Below, piece by piece: positions 1 to 5,591 of a stretch of DNA of 8,921 nucleotides (position 1 is its first letter; each line of letters begins with the position of its first letter). The DNA is from Geobacter sp. (GTDB lineage: Bacteria > Desulfobacterota > Desulfuromonadia > Geobacterales > DSM-12255), in assembly GCA_012026855.1 (NCBI GenBank), contig VEOV01000204.1, forward strand, positions 1-8,921, in the 5' to 3' direction. The notes under the pieces were generated by a model, which ran no database searches, had not been told where the DNA came from, and was given only the letters and a program-made list of their open reading frames with translations. The position numbers and the translations under genes are program-made.

Positions 1-498
1 GGCCAGGAAGCGGCTCCGACTGACCCACTGATGGAGCTGGCGGCAAAACTGGCTGCAAAAGAGGTGGAGGCAGCGGCAAACTGGGACAAGTTTCTCAGGG
101 AGCGGGCCGATCTGGAGAACTACCGCAAGCGGGTGCAGAAGGAGAAGGAGGAGATTCTCAAATACGGTAATGAATCCCTGATTACCGAAATCCTGCCGGC
201 GGTTGACAACATGGAGCGTGCCCTGGATCACATTGATCAGGAAAGCAGCGACCCGATCATTGTCGGTATCCGCATGACCCTCGACATGCTGACTGCTGCG
301 CTGAAAAAATTCGGTGTCGTGCCGATTATCACTGAAAAGGGGGGCGAGTTTGACTCTGCTCTCCATCAGGCCATGGCCCAGGTAGAGTCTGATTTGCCTG
401 CCAACAGTATCGCAGAGGTGCTCCAGAAGGGATATACGCTCAATGAACGGCTGCTCAGGCCGGCAATGGTCATGGTGTCAAAGGGGAGCGGCCAGTAA
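1..498 (+). CDS. grpE: Nucleotide exchange factor GrpE, 5'-truncated by the window edge
   Basis: GrpE is the cytoplasmic dimeric factor that releases ADP from DnaK and so resets the Hsp70 cycle. The reading frame is open from base 1. An ATG at 31 exists, but the ten residues before it are in frame, and GrpE proteins are usually about 190 residues against 165 visible here, so the true start is probably upstream. The visible part shows the N-terminal coiled-coil helix running into the family core RADLENYRKRVQKE, then ILPAVDNMERAL. The C-terminal beta domain follows, with FDSALHQAM and the closing signature GYTLNERLLRPAMVMVS, which closely matches the PROSITE GrpE pattern. It is followed in the same direction by dnaK and dnaJ, the usual heat-shock order; hrcA often precedes grpE but would lie off the edge. 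No damage is visible in the part present. Confidence 0.95.
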   Translation, partial: GQEAAPTDPLMELAAKLAAKEVEAAANWDKFLRERADLENYRKRVQKEKEEILKYGNESLITEILPAVDNMERALDHIDQESSDPIIVGIRMTLDMLTAALKKFGVVPIITEKGGEFDSALHQAMAQVESDLPANSIAEVLQKGYTLNERLLRPAMVMVSKGSGQ

Positions 499-523
499 AA
501 AATTCGTCATCCCCTTGTTTTTT
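481..523 (+). terminator. Possible attenuator or weak terminator at the grpE 3' end
   Basis: AAGGGGA at 481-487 pairs perfectly with TCCCCTT at 510-516. One G later comes a run of six T (518-523). The left arm lies in the last codons of grpE and the loop spans its stop codon. The layout is that of an intrinsic terminator, but the 22-nt loop is long and the stem only 7 bp, so read-through into dnaK is likely. It may set the grpE:dnaK transcript ratio or be chance. Confidence 0.3.
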
Positions 524-541
524 CCAAAGTTGATTACTAGT

Positions 542-570
542 TTGAACATAGAGCTTTGTAAATGAATAAA
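542..570 (+). promoter_or_regulatory. Weak sigma70-like promoter candidate before dnaK
   Basis: TTGAAC at 542-547 is followed after 17 bases by AATAAA at 565-570, about 35 bases before the dnaK start. The match to TTGACA/TATAAT is moderate in the -35 and poor in the -10. I see no RpoH-type element (CTTGAA with CCCCAT) and no CIRCE operator in this gap. If real, it would give dnaK an internal promoter independent of grpE. It could easily be chance in an AT-rich spacer. Confidence 0.2.
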
Positions 571-572
571 CA

Positions 573-588
573 GGATGAAACATCATCC
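573..588 (+). other. Small hairpin in the dnaK leader next to the ribosome site
   Basis: GGATGA (573-578) and TCATCC (583-588) are perfect complements around a 4-nt AACA loop. The stem ends 6 nt before the AGGAGG ribosome binding site at 595-600, which lies 5 nt from the dnaK ATG. The position would allow a small effect on translation or on mRNA end stability, but a 6-bp stem is short and no regulatory role is shown. Confidence 0.25.
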
Positions 589-605
589 AATTTTAGGAGG
601 CAGTA

Positions 606-2534
606 ATGAGTAAGGTAATTGGTATAGATCTGGGCACAACAAACTCCTGTGTTGCCATCATGGAGGGGGGCGAGCCGGTTGTCATAGCTAATGCAGAGGG
701 GAGCAGAACCACACCTTCAATGGTTGCTATCACTGAAAGCGGTGAGCGTCTTGTGGGACAGCAGGCCAAGCGTCAGGCAGTAACCAATCCGGAAAATACG
801 CTCTTTGCCATAAAACGGCTCATCGGCCGCCAGTTCGACACCGAAGCTGTCAAGAAGGATATCAAGATCTCCCCGTTCAAGATTGTCAAGGCTGATAACG
901 GTGATGCCTGGGTTGATGTGCGCGACAAGAAATATTCGCCTGCGGAAGTTTCGGCGATGATTCTTCAGAAAATGAAGAAAACTGCTGAGGACTATCTCGG
1001 CACAACCGTTACCGATGCTGTTATCACCGTACCGGCCTACTTCGACGACTCCCAGCGTCAGGCAACCAAGGATGCCGGCAAGATTGCCGGTCTCAACGTG
1101 CTGCGCATCATCAACGAGCCGACCGCTGCCGCCCTTGCCTACTGTCTTGACAAGAAGAAAGATGAGAAGATTGCCGTCTTTGACCTTGGCGGCGGTACTT
1201 TCGATATCTCCATTCATGAACTGGGCGACGGCGTTTTCGAGGTCAAGTCCACCAACGGCGACACCTTCCTCGGCGGTGAGGATTTTGACCAGGTGATTAT
1301 CGACTGGATTGCCGACGAGTTCAAGAAGGAGCAGGGGATCGACCTGCGTAGTGACAAGATGGCCCTGCAGAGGCTCAAAGAGGCCGCTGAAAAGGCCAAG
1401 TGCGAACTCTCCACCTCCATGGAGACCGATATCAACCTGCCGTTCATCACTGCTGATGCCACCGGCCCGAAACACCTTAACCTGAAGTTTTCCCGCGCCA
1501 AGCTGGAAGCCCTTTGCGCCGAGCTGATCGCCAGGCTGGAAGGACCATGCCGCACTGCTCTGAAAGACTCCGGTTTGACAGCGGCAGAAATCAATGAAGT
1601 AATTCTCGTAGGTGGTATGACCCGGATGCCGGCTGTGCAGAAGAGGGTTCAGGATATCTTCGGCAAGGCCCCGAACCGCGGGGTGAACCCTGACGAAGTG
1701 GTCGCCATCGGTGCTGCAATCCAGGGTGGCGTTCTCAAGGGGGATGTCAAGGATGTGCTTCTGCTGGACGTGACTCCGCTGTCACTGGGGATCGAGACTC
1801 TTGGCAGCGTCATGACCAAGCTTATCGACAAGAACAGCACCATCCCATGCCGCAAGTCGCAGACATTCTCAACCGCAGCTGATAACCAGCCGGCAGTAAG
1901 CATTCATGTCCTGCAGGGTGAGCGGGAGATGGCGGCTGACAACAAGACCCTGGGCAACTTCGAGCTGACCGGCATTCCATCCGCACCGCGCGGCGTGCCG
2001 CAGATCGAGGTTACTTTCGACATCGACGCCAACGGCATTGTCCATGTTTCTGCCAAGGACCTGGGTACCGGCAAGGAGCAGTCCATCAAGATTACCGCCT
2101 CTTCCGGACTGTCCAAGGAAGAGATCGACAAGATGGTGCGTGACGCCGAGGCCCATGCTTCCGAAGACAAGAAGCGCCGTGAGCTGATCGAAGCCAAAAA
2201 CCATGCTGACAGCACGGTTTATCAGACCGAGAAGTCACTGAAGGAGTTTGGGGACAAGATCGATGCTGGTGAGAAGCAGAAGATCGAAGAGAAGCTTGCC
2301 GAGCTGAAGAAAGTGATGGAGGGCGATGATCCCGAAGCCATGAAAAAGGCCGGTGAAGAGCTGATGCAGGCCTCCCACAAGCTGGCTGAAGCGGTCTACG
2401 CCCAGTCACAGGCCGGTGCCGCTGCAGGTGCCGAGGGTGAGCATTGCGGCGCCGGCTGTGCCGACGATAAGGGCAAGAAGGCCGATAATGTCGTTGATGC
2501 TGATTTCGAAGAAGTAAAAACAGACAAGAAGTAG
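606..2534 (+). CDS. dnaK: Molecular chaperone DnaK (Hsp70)
   Basis: This cytoplasmic ATP-dependent chaperone binds exposed hydrophobic segments of client proteins and works with DnaJ and GrpE. The 642-residue product has the normal family length. The N-terminal ATPase domain (about 1-380) carries IDLGTTNS at 7-14, the phosphate loop DLGGGTFDIS beginning at D193 (T198 corresponds to the E. coli autophosphorylation threonine) and VILVGGMTRMP at 332-342. The linker DVLLLDVTPLSLGIET leads to the beta-sandwich substrate domain, followed by the helical lid. The end, DADFEEVKTDKK, is a slight variant of the conserved EEVKDKK-type tail. The ATG at 606 is supported by a perfect AGGAGG (595-600) five bases upstream. 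One oddity is that the low-complexity tail contains HCGAGC with cysteines 614 and 618. The gap from grpE is 107 nt, and dnaJ follows after 76 nt. Confidence 0.99.
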   Translation: MSKVIGIDLGTTNSCVAIMEGGEPVVIANAEGSRTTPSMVAITESGERLVGQQAKRQAVTNPENTLFAIKRLIGRQFDTEAVKKDIKISPFKIVKADNGDAWVDVRDKKYSPAEVSAMILQKMKKTAEDYLGTTVTDAVITVPAYFDDSQRQATKDAGKIAGLNVLRIINEPTAAALAYCLDKKKDEKIAVFDLGGGTFDISIHELGDGVFEVKSTNGDTFLGGEDFDQVIIDWIADEFKKEQGIDLRSDKMALQRLKEAAEKAKCELSTSMETDINLPFITADATGPKHLNLKFSRAKLEALCAELIARLEGPCRTALKDSGLTAAEINEVILVGGMTRMPAVQKRVQDIFGKAPNRGVNPDEVVAIGAAIQGGVLKGDVKDVLLLDVTPLSLGIETLGSVMTKLIDKNSTIPCRKSQTFSTAADNQPAVSIHVLQGEREMAADNKTLGNFELTGIPSAPRGVPQIEVTFDIDANGIVHVSAKDLGTGKEQSIKITASSGLSKEEIDKMVRDAEAHASEDKKRRELIEAKNHADSTVYQTEKSLKEFGDKIDAGEKQKIEEKLAELKKVMEGDDPEAMKKAGEELMQASHKLAEAVYAQSQAGAAAGAEGEHCGAGCADDKGKKADNVVDADFEEVKTDKK

Positions 2535-2559
2535 CAACTTCCGACAGATATTATTGTTT

Positions 2560-2592
2560 GTGTAGGGGCGGGTTTCAGATCCGCCCCTACAC
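2560..2592. repeat. REP-like perfect palindrome between dnaK and dnaJ
   Basis: GTGTAGGGGCGG (2560-2571) is the exact reverse complement of CCGCCCCTACAC (2581-2592), around a 9-nt spacer. It lies 25 nt after the dnaK stop and 18 nt before the dnaJ ATG. No T-run follows, so it is not a standard intrinsic terminator in either direction. GTAG at the foot of a GC-rich stem resembles REP elements mobilised by RAYT (TnpA_REP) transposases. Membership in a dispersed family is inferred, because only one copy is in the window. As RNA the very stable stem could block 3' exonucleases and protect dnaK mRNA, or reduce transcription into dnaJ. Confidence 0.7.
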
Positions 2593-2604
2593 GTATTTTC
2601 GCAA

Positions 2605-2609
2605 AAGGA
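2605..2609 (+). promoter_or_regulatory. dnaJ ribosome binding site favouring a TTG start
   Basis: AAGGA at 2605-2609 is the only good Shine-Dalgarno match before dnaJ. It ends one base before the ATG at 2611, which is too close for normal initiation. It lies 7 nt from an in-frame TTG at 2617, an ideal distance. A TTG start would give MADKRDYYEVLG, very like the usual DnaJ N-terminus. Confidence 0.55.
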
Positions 2610-2610
2610 C

Positions 2611-3738
2611 ATGAACTTGGCTGATAAACGTGATTATTATGAGGTGCTCGGCGTCCATCGCAATGCCGCCGAGCCGGAGATCAAGAAGGCATTCCGGAAG
2701 ATGGCGGTGCAGTACCATCCTGACAAGAACCCGGGGGACAAGGCTGCCGAAGAGAAGTTCAAGGAGCTTACCGAGGCCTATGAAGTCCTCTCTGACCCGC
2801 AAAAAAGGGCGCAGTACGATCAATTCGGTCATGCCGGCCTTAACGGCGGCGGTTTCTCCAGTGCCGGCTTTGGGGCCGGCTCCCCGTTTGGCGACATCTT
2901 CGGCGACATCTTCGGCGATATCTTCGGCGGTGGCGGTAATGGCGGCAGGCAGAGGAGCCGGGGCCGCAGGGGTGATGACCTGCAGTATAATCTGCAGATC
3001 AGTTTTGAAGAGGCTGCTACCGGGACTGAAAAACAGGTCGAAATACCTTATGCCAAACGGTGCAATACCTGCAGCGGCAGCGGCGCCAAGCCGGGCACTG
3101 AACCGAAAACATGCCCCACCTGCAAGGGTGCGGGACAGGTGCGCTTCCAGCAGGGATTTTTCAGTGTCAGCAAAACCTGCAACCAGTGCAACGGTGAAGG
3201 GCGCATCATTGACAACCCCTGCTCAGACTGCCGTGGCGCCGGTTCGGTGCGTGACCGTAAAACCCTCACTGTCAAGGTTCCGGCCGGCGTTGAGACCGGC
3301 ATCCGCCTGAAACTGACCGGTGAAGGGGGGCAGGGCACCAAGGGTGGCGGTAACGGTGATTTGTACGTCTATATCGAGGTGAGAGAACACCCGATTTTCA
3401 AGCGTGAAGGCAATGATGTCATCTGTGAAACGCCGATCAGCTTCACCCAGGCGGCCCTTGGCTGTGAGCTGGAAATTCCCACGCTCGAAGGCAAAGTCGC
3501 CATGAAGATTCCCGAGGGGACCCAGACCGGCAAAATCTTCCGGTTGCGCGGCAAAGGAATCCAGTCGCTGCAAGGGTACGGCAAGGGGGACCAGCTGGTG
3601 GTGCTGCGGGTCGAAACGCCGACCAACCTGAGCAGCAGGCAGCGTGAACTGCTGGAAGAGTTTGCCCAGCTGAGCGGCGAAGAGGTCAACCCGCAGAACA
3701 AGAACTTTTTTGACAAGGTGAAGGAGATGTTCAGCTGA
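2611..3738 (+). CDS. dnaJ: Molecular chaperone DnaJ (class A Hsp40)
   Basis: DnaJ delivers unfolded substrates to DnaK and stimulates its ATPase. At 375 residues it is a full-length class A member with all domains in order. The J domain (about 8-73) has HPD at 36-38. A glycine/phenylalanine-rich linker (about 80-115) follows. The zinc-binding region has four CxxCxGxG motifs starting at C151 (CNTCSGSG), C168 (CPTCKGAG), C190 (CNQCNGEG) and C204 (CSDCRGAG). The C-terminal substrate and dimerisation domains complete the protein. The listed start is the ATG at 2611, but ribosome-site spacing favours the TTG at 2617, which would shorten it by two residues. The G/F linker contains GDIF three times in tandem, encoded by a 12-bp repeat. 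It is probably transcribed with dnaK, although a stable palindrome lies between them. The stop overlaps the ribosome site of the next gene. Confidence 0.97.
   Translation: MNLADKRDYYEVLGVHRNAAEPEIKKAFRKMAVQYHPDKNPGDKAAEEKFKELTEAYEVLSDPQKRAQYDQFGHAGLNGGGFSSAGFGAGSPFGDIFGDIFGDIFGGGGNGGRQRSRGRRGDDLQYNLQISFEEAATGTEKQVEIPYAKRCNTCSGSGAKPGTEPKTCPTCKGAGQVRFQQGFFSVSKTCNQCNGEGRIIDNPCSDCRGAGSVRDRKTLTVKVPAGVETGIRLKLTGEGGQGTKGGGNGDLYVYIEVREHPIFKREGNDVICETPISFTQAALGCELEIPTLEGKVAMKIPEGTQTGKIFRLRGKGIQSLQGYGKGDQLVVLRVETPTNLSSRQRELLEEFAQLSGEEVNPQNKNFFDKVKEMFS
2890..2925 (+). repeat. 12-bp tandem repeat, three copies, in the DnaJ G/F linker
   Basis: GGCGACATCTTC occurs at 2890-2901 and 2902-2913. A third copy at 2914-2925 has one synonymous change (GAC to GAT). 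The unit is in frame and encodes GDIF, so copy-number changes would lengthen or shorten the flexible G/F region without a frameshift. The near identity at DNA level suggests recent slippage duplication. Confidence 0.85.
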
Positions 3739-3748
3739 GGAGGGAGTT

Positions 3749-4291
3749 ATGCTGACAAGGGTTGTCCTGATATTTGCTGCTCTGATTGCACTGGCACAGC
3801 CGCAGGTAGCTGTAGCGGCCCAGAAAGGGTACCCTGCAAAGGTTACTTCCCTTCAGAATCACAAGTATGTTGATGCCCTGCTCAGCGGTATCAAGGGGGC
3901 AAAAAGAGAGATTGTCGGCTGTTTTTTCCTCTTCAAGGTAAGCGGCAAGCATGGTGGCCTGCCGCAAAAGCTCGTCGAAGAGCTGGTGGCGGCCAAAAGG
4001 CGCGGGGTTGATGTGACCATCGAGCTGGAGCAGGATGCCGGTGGCAAAGGGACGGTCTATGAGCAGAACCGCCTGGCTGCCGGGATTCTGTCAGAAGCAG
4101 GGGTTAAAGTCCGCTTTGATGCGCCAAAAACAACCACCCATGTTAAGGCGATGGTGATCGATGGCCGCTACGTCTACCTCGGCAGCCACAACCTTACCCA
4201 GAGCGCTCTCAAATACAACAATGAATTGTCAGTCATGATTGATTCAACGGATTTTGCTGCGGAAGTGCTGGGGTATCTGGACTCTCTGTGA
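3749..4291 (+). CDS. Exported single-domain phospholipase D-superfamily protein (Nuc-like)
   Basis: The 180-residue product starts with a typical Sec signal: M-L-T-R, a hydrophobic stretch (about 5-18), and a probable cut after AVAA near residue 24, so the mature protein should be periplasmic or secreted. It has one complete HKD motif, HVKAMVIDGRYVYLGSHN, with H131, K133, D138, G145, S146 and N148. Full-size PLD enzymes have two such motifs. Single-motif members such as the Salmonella nuclease Nuc form a dimer that builds one phosphodiesterase site, which fits this length. The substrate (DNA, RNA or phospholipid) cannot be told from sequence. The ribosome site GGAGGGAG (3739-3746) directly follows the dnaJ stop and only 10 nt separate the genes, so it is probably in the chaperone transcript. 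A hairpin follows the gene. An exported enzyme in this operon is unusual. Confidence 0.85.
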   Translation: MLTRVVLIFAALIALAQPQVAVAAQKGYPAKVTSLQNHKYVDALLSGIKGAKREIVGCFFLFKVSGKHGGLPQKLVEELVAAKRRGVDVTIELEQDAGGKGTVYEQNRLAAGILSEAGVKVRFDAPKTTTHVKAMVIDGRYVYLGSHNLTQSALKYNNELSVMIDSTDFAAEVLGYLDSL

Positions 4292-4296
4292 AGCTG

Positions 4297-4322
4297 TACC
4301 GGCTCTCTGGGCAGAGCCGGTA
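4297..4322. terminator. Hairpin between the convergent PLD and mglA genes
   Basis: TACCGGCTCT (4297-4306) and AGAGCCGGTA (4313-4322) form a perfect 10-bp inverted repeat with a 6-nt loop, inside the 37-nt gap between two convergent genes. Position and symmetry suggest a shared transcription end for both strands. Neither side has an immediate T-run, so it may act as a weak or factor-assisted terminator, or as a 3'-end stabiliser. Confidence 0.55.
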
Positions 4323-4328
4323 ACGCAA

Positions 4329-4916
4329 TCAGCTCCCTTTTTTCAGGTCGATCAGGATAAGTTTGGCCACTGCCTTGAGGGTTTCGAAAACCCCTTCGCC
4401 GGTTGCGGCGCAGGCTTCGAAATCAGGTACTCCCGTGGGGTTCAGGTCACGGCGCAGCTCATCCACCGGCATGGCATTGGGGAGGTCCCGCTTGTTGTAC
4501 TGGATGATGTAGGGGATCTTGTCCAGGTCGTACCCCTGTTCGGTCAGGTTATAGCGCAGGTTGTCAAGGGACTCAATGTTGGCGTCGTAGCGCTCCTCCT
4601 GGGAGTCGGCGACAAAGACAACGCCATCAACACCTTTCAGGATCAGCTTTCTGGAGGCATCATAGAATACCTGGCCGGGGACGGTATAGAGGTGAAAACG
4701 GGTCTTGAAACCGCGAATTTCTCCCAGGGCCAGCGGCAGAAAGTCAAAAAACAGGGTGCGCTCTGTTTCGGTTGCCAGGGAGATCATCTTCCCTTTGGCG
4801 TCAGCTGCAGTCTTTTGATATACATACTGCAGATTGGTCGTCTTGCCACACAGGCCGGGCCCGTAGTAGACGATCTTGCAGTTTATCTCTCTGGATGCAT
4901 AATTTATGAACGACAT
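4329..4916 (-). CDS. mglA: Ras-like polarity GTPase MglA
   Basis: MglA is a small cytoplasmic GTPase that marks the leading cell pole and directs gliding or pilus machinery in Myxococcus. The product has 195 residues, the same as the Myxococcus protein as I recall it, and can be aligned with it almost without gaps. Visible motifs are the P-loop GPGLCGKTT (19-27, with K25 and T26), switch I SLATETERT with catalytic R53 and T54, switch II TVPGQ with T78 where Ras has aspartate and catalytic Q82, and NKRD at 141-144 for guanine recognition. All residues needed for GTP binding and MglB-stimulated hydrolysis appear present. The ATG is supported by GGAG (4924-4927) 7 nt upstream. It lies 18 nt after mglB in the same operon. 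In a probably non-gliding bacterium it may instead govern polar placement of type IV pili or chemotaxis proteins, which is inference. Confidence 0.96.
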   Translation of the reverse strand: MSFINYASREINCKIVYYGPGLCGKTTNLQYVYQKTAADAKGKMISLATETERTLFFDFLPLALGEIRGFKTRFHLYTVPGQVFYDASRKLILKGVDGVVFVADSQEERYDANIESLDNLRYNLTEQGYDLDKIPYIIQYNKRDLPNAMPVDELRRDLNPTGVPDFEACAATGEGVFETLKAVAKLILIDLKKGS

Positions 4917-4934
4917 TAGTTGGCTCCGCGCTGT

Positions 4935-5426
4935 TTAACTGAAGAGGTTGTCGATGTCGTCATCGGTAATTTCGGCAAACGGGAAGTCTGTCGTGCCGCT
5001 CTTCTCCTTCTCTTCCGCCTTCTGCATCAAACCGTCGAAAATGACGGTAAGTTCGTCCGAAGCCTTTTTGACCCGCAGTCTGACAAGCCCCAGGGACGAG
5101 CGGTTGTCAAACAGCACCACGAGGATTACCCTGCCGCCGACAATGGATATGTGGAGGTTGTCTTTCTCCCCTTCGTGGAAAAGGATGGAAAACTCTTTCT
5201 CACCGATCAGTTTGGCAAGTCCGCCGGTTGCGGCGATATTACCGGCAGTAAGTGAGGCCAGCGATGTGGTGTCAAAGCGCTCGACTTCGCCCACACCGGA
5301 GATCAGTTGTCCGTTTTTGTCAACAAGGAATATTACCTTGGCGTTGGCTTCGCGAAGCAGCTTTTCGATTACGATGTTTATCTGCCGGAACTCCTCATCG
5401 TACATCACCATTTGAGGACTCGCCAT
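4935..5426 (-). CDS. mglB: Roadblock/LC7 protein MglB, activator of MglA
   Basis: MglB is a cytoplasmic homodimer; two protomers bind one MglA and reposition its switch regions to speed GTP hydrolysis. The 163-residue product is a Roadblock/LC7 domain (about 8-125) with the MglB-specific stretches VFLVDKNGQLIS (written VIFLVDKNGQLIS here), DTTSLASLTAGN and GGLAKLIGEKEF, then FDNRSSLGLVRLR and KKASDELT. A variable linker rich in E, K and S leads to the conserved acidic end PFAEITDDDIDNLFS, shared with Myxococcus MglB, where the C-terminal helix contacts MglA. The ATG at 5426 has AAGGAG (revcomp of 5433-5438) 6 nt upstream. It is the first gene of the mglBA pair, the usual order, so both partners are made from one message. 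The whole protein resembles MglB more than generic Roadblock proteins. Confidence 0.95.
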   Translation of the reverse strand: MASPQMVMYDEEFRQINIVIEKLLREANAKVIFLVDKNGQLISGVGEVERFDTTSLASLTAGNIAATGGLAKLIGEKEFSILFHEGEKDNLHISIVGGRVILVVLFDNRSSLGLVRLRVKKASDELTVIFDGLMQKAEEKEKSGTTDFPFAEITDDDIDNLFS

Positions 5427-5502
5427 CCGTTACTCCTTATACCAATTCTTCGTTATCTGAAATTGTGGAAATACACTGTCGTTGAGCTATGAATAAAGAT
5501 TG

Positions 5503-5531
5503 TATATAACAGAAACAACCATACCTTTCAA
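5503..5531 (-). promoter_or_regulatory. Probable sigma70 promoter of mglBA
   Basis: On the minus strand, TTGAAA (5531-5526) is followed after exactly 17 bases by TATATA (5508-5503). This would start transcription near 5496, leaving a leader of about 70 nt before mglB. The -35 matches consensus at five of six bases; the -10 is acceptable. The -35 begins only 3 nt after the terminator of the upstream gene, so mglBA seems to be insulated and separately promoted. No operator or riboswitch is evident in the leader. Confidence 0.55.
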
Positions 5532-5534
5532 GTA

Positions 5535-5573
5535 ACTAAAAAGCCTCTGGAAATTATCCAGAGGCTTTTTAGT
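5535..5573. terminator. Strong bidirectional intrinsic terminator after the PFOR gene
   Basis: A perfect 16-bp inverted repeat, 5535-5550 with 5558-5573, surrounds the loop AAATTAT. The core is GCCTCTGG/CCAGAGGC, flanked by A5 on one side and T5 on the other, so either strand reads as a GC stem followed by a U-tract. It lies 18 nt beyond the PFOR stop codon on the minus strand and should end that transcript just before the mglBA promoter. Confidence 0.92.
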
Positions 5574-5591
5574 GGTTATGAAGCAGTCAGA

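Noticed and set aside
499..605. Search for a CIRCE operator or RpoH promoter before dnaK
   Set aside because: No TTAGCACTC/GAGTGCTAA pair and no CTTGAA with CCCCAT spacing is present; heat control, if any, probably lies upstream of the window.
717..1475. 252-residue open frame antisense to dnaK
   Set aside because: It lies wholly opposite the conserved ATPase domain, resembles no family, and long antisense frames opposite dnaK are a known effect of its codon bias.
4239..4919. 226-residue plus-strand frame covering the PLD end and all of mglA
   Set aside because: It overlaps two well-supported genes, one of them antisense over its full length, and the product resembles nothing known.
5482..5508. 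Plus-strand promoter TTGAGC with TATATA
   Set aside because: The spacer is only 15 nt and transcription would run straight into the terminator and antisense to PFOR; the minus-strand promoter sharing the TATATA is better.
5427..5534. Possible cyclic-di-GMP riboswitch in the mglBA leader
   Set aside because: Such riboswitches are common in Geobacter, but the conserved GEMM core segments are not seen on the minus strand here.
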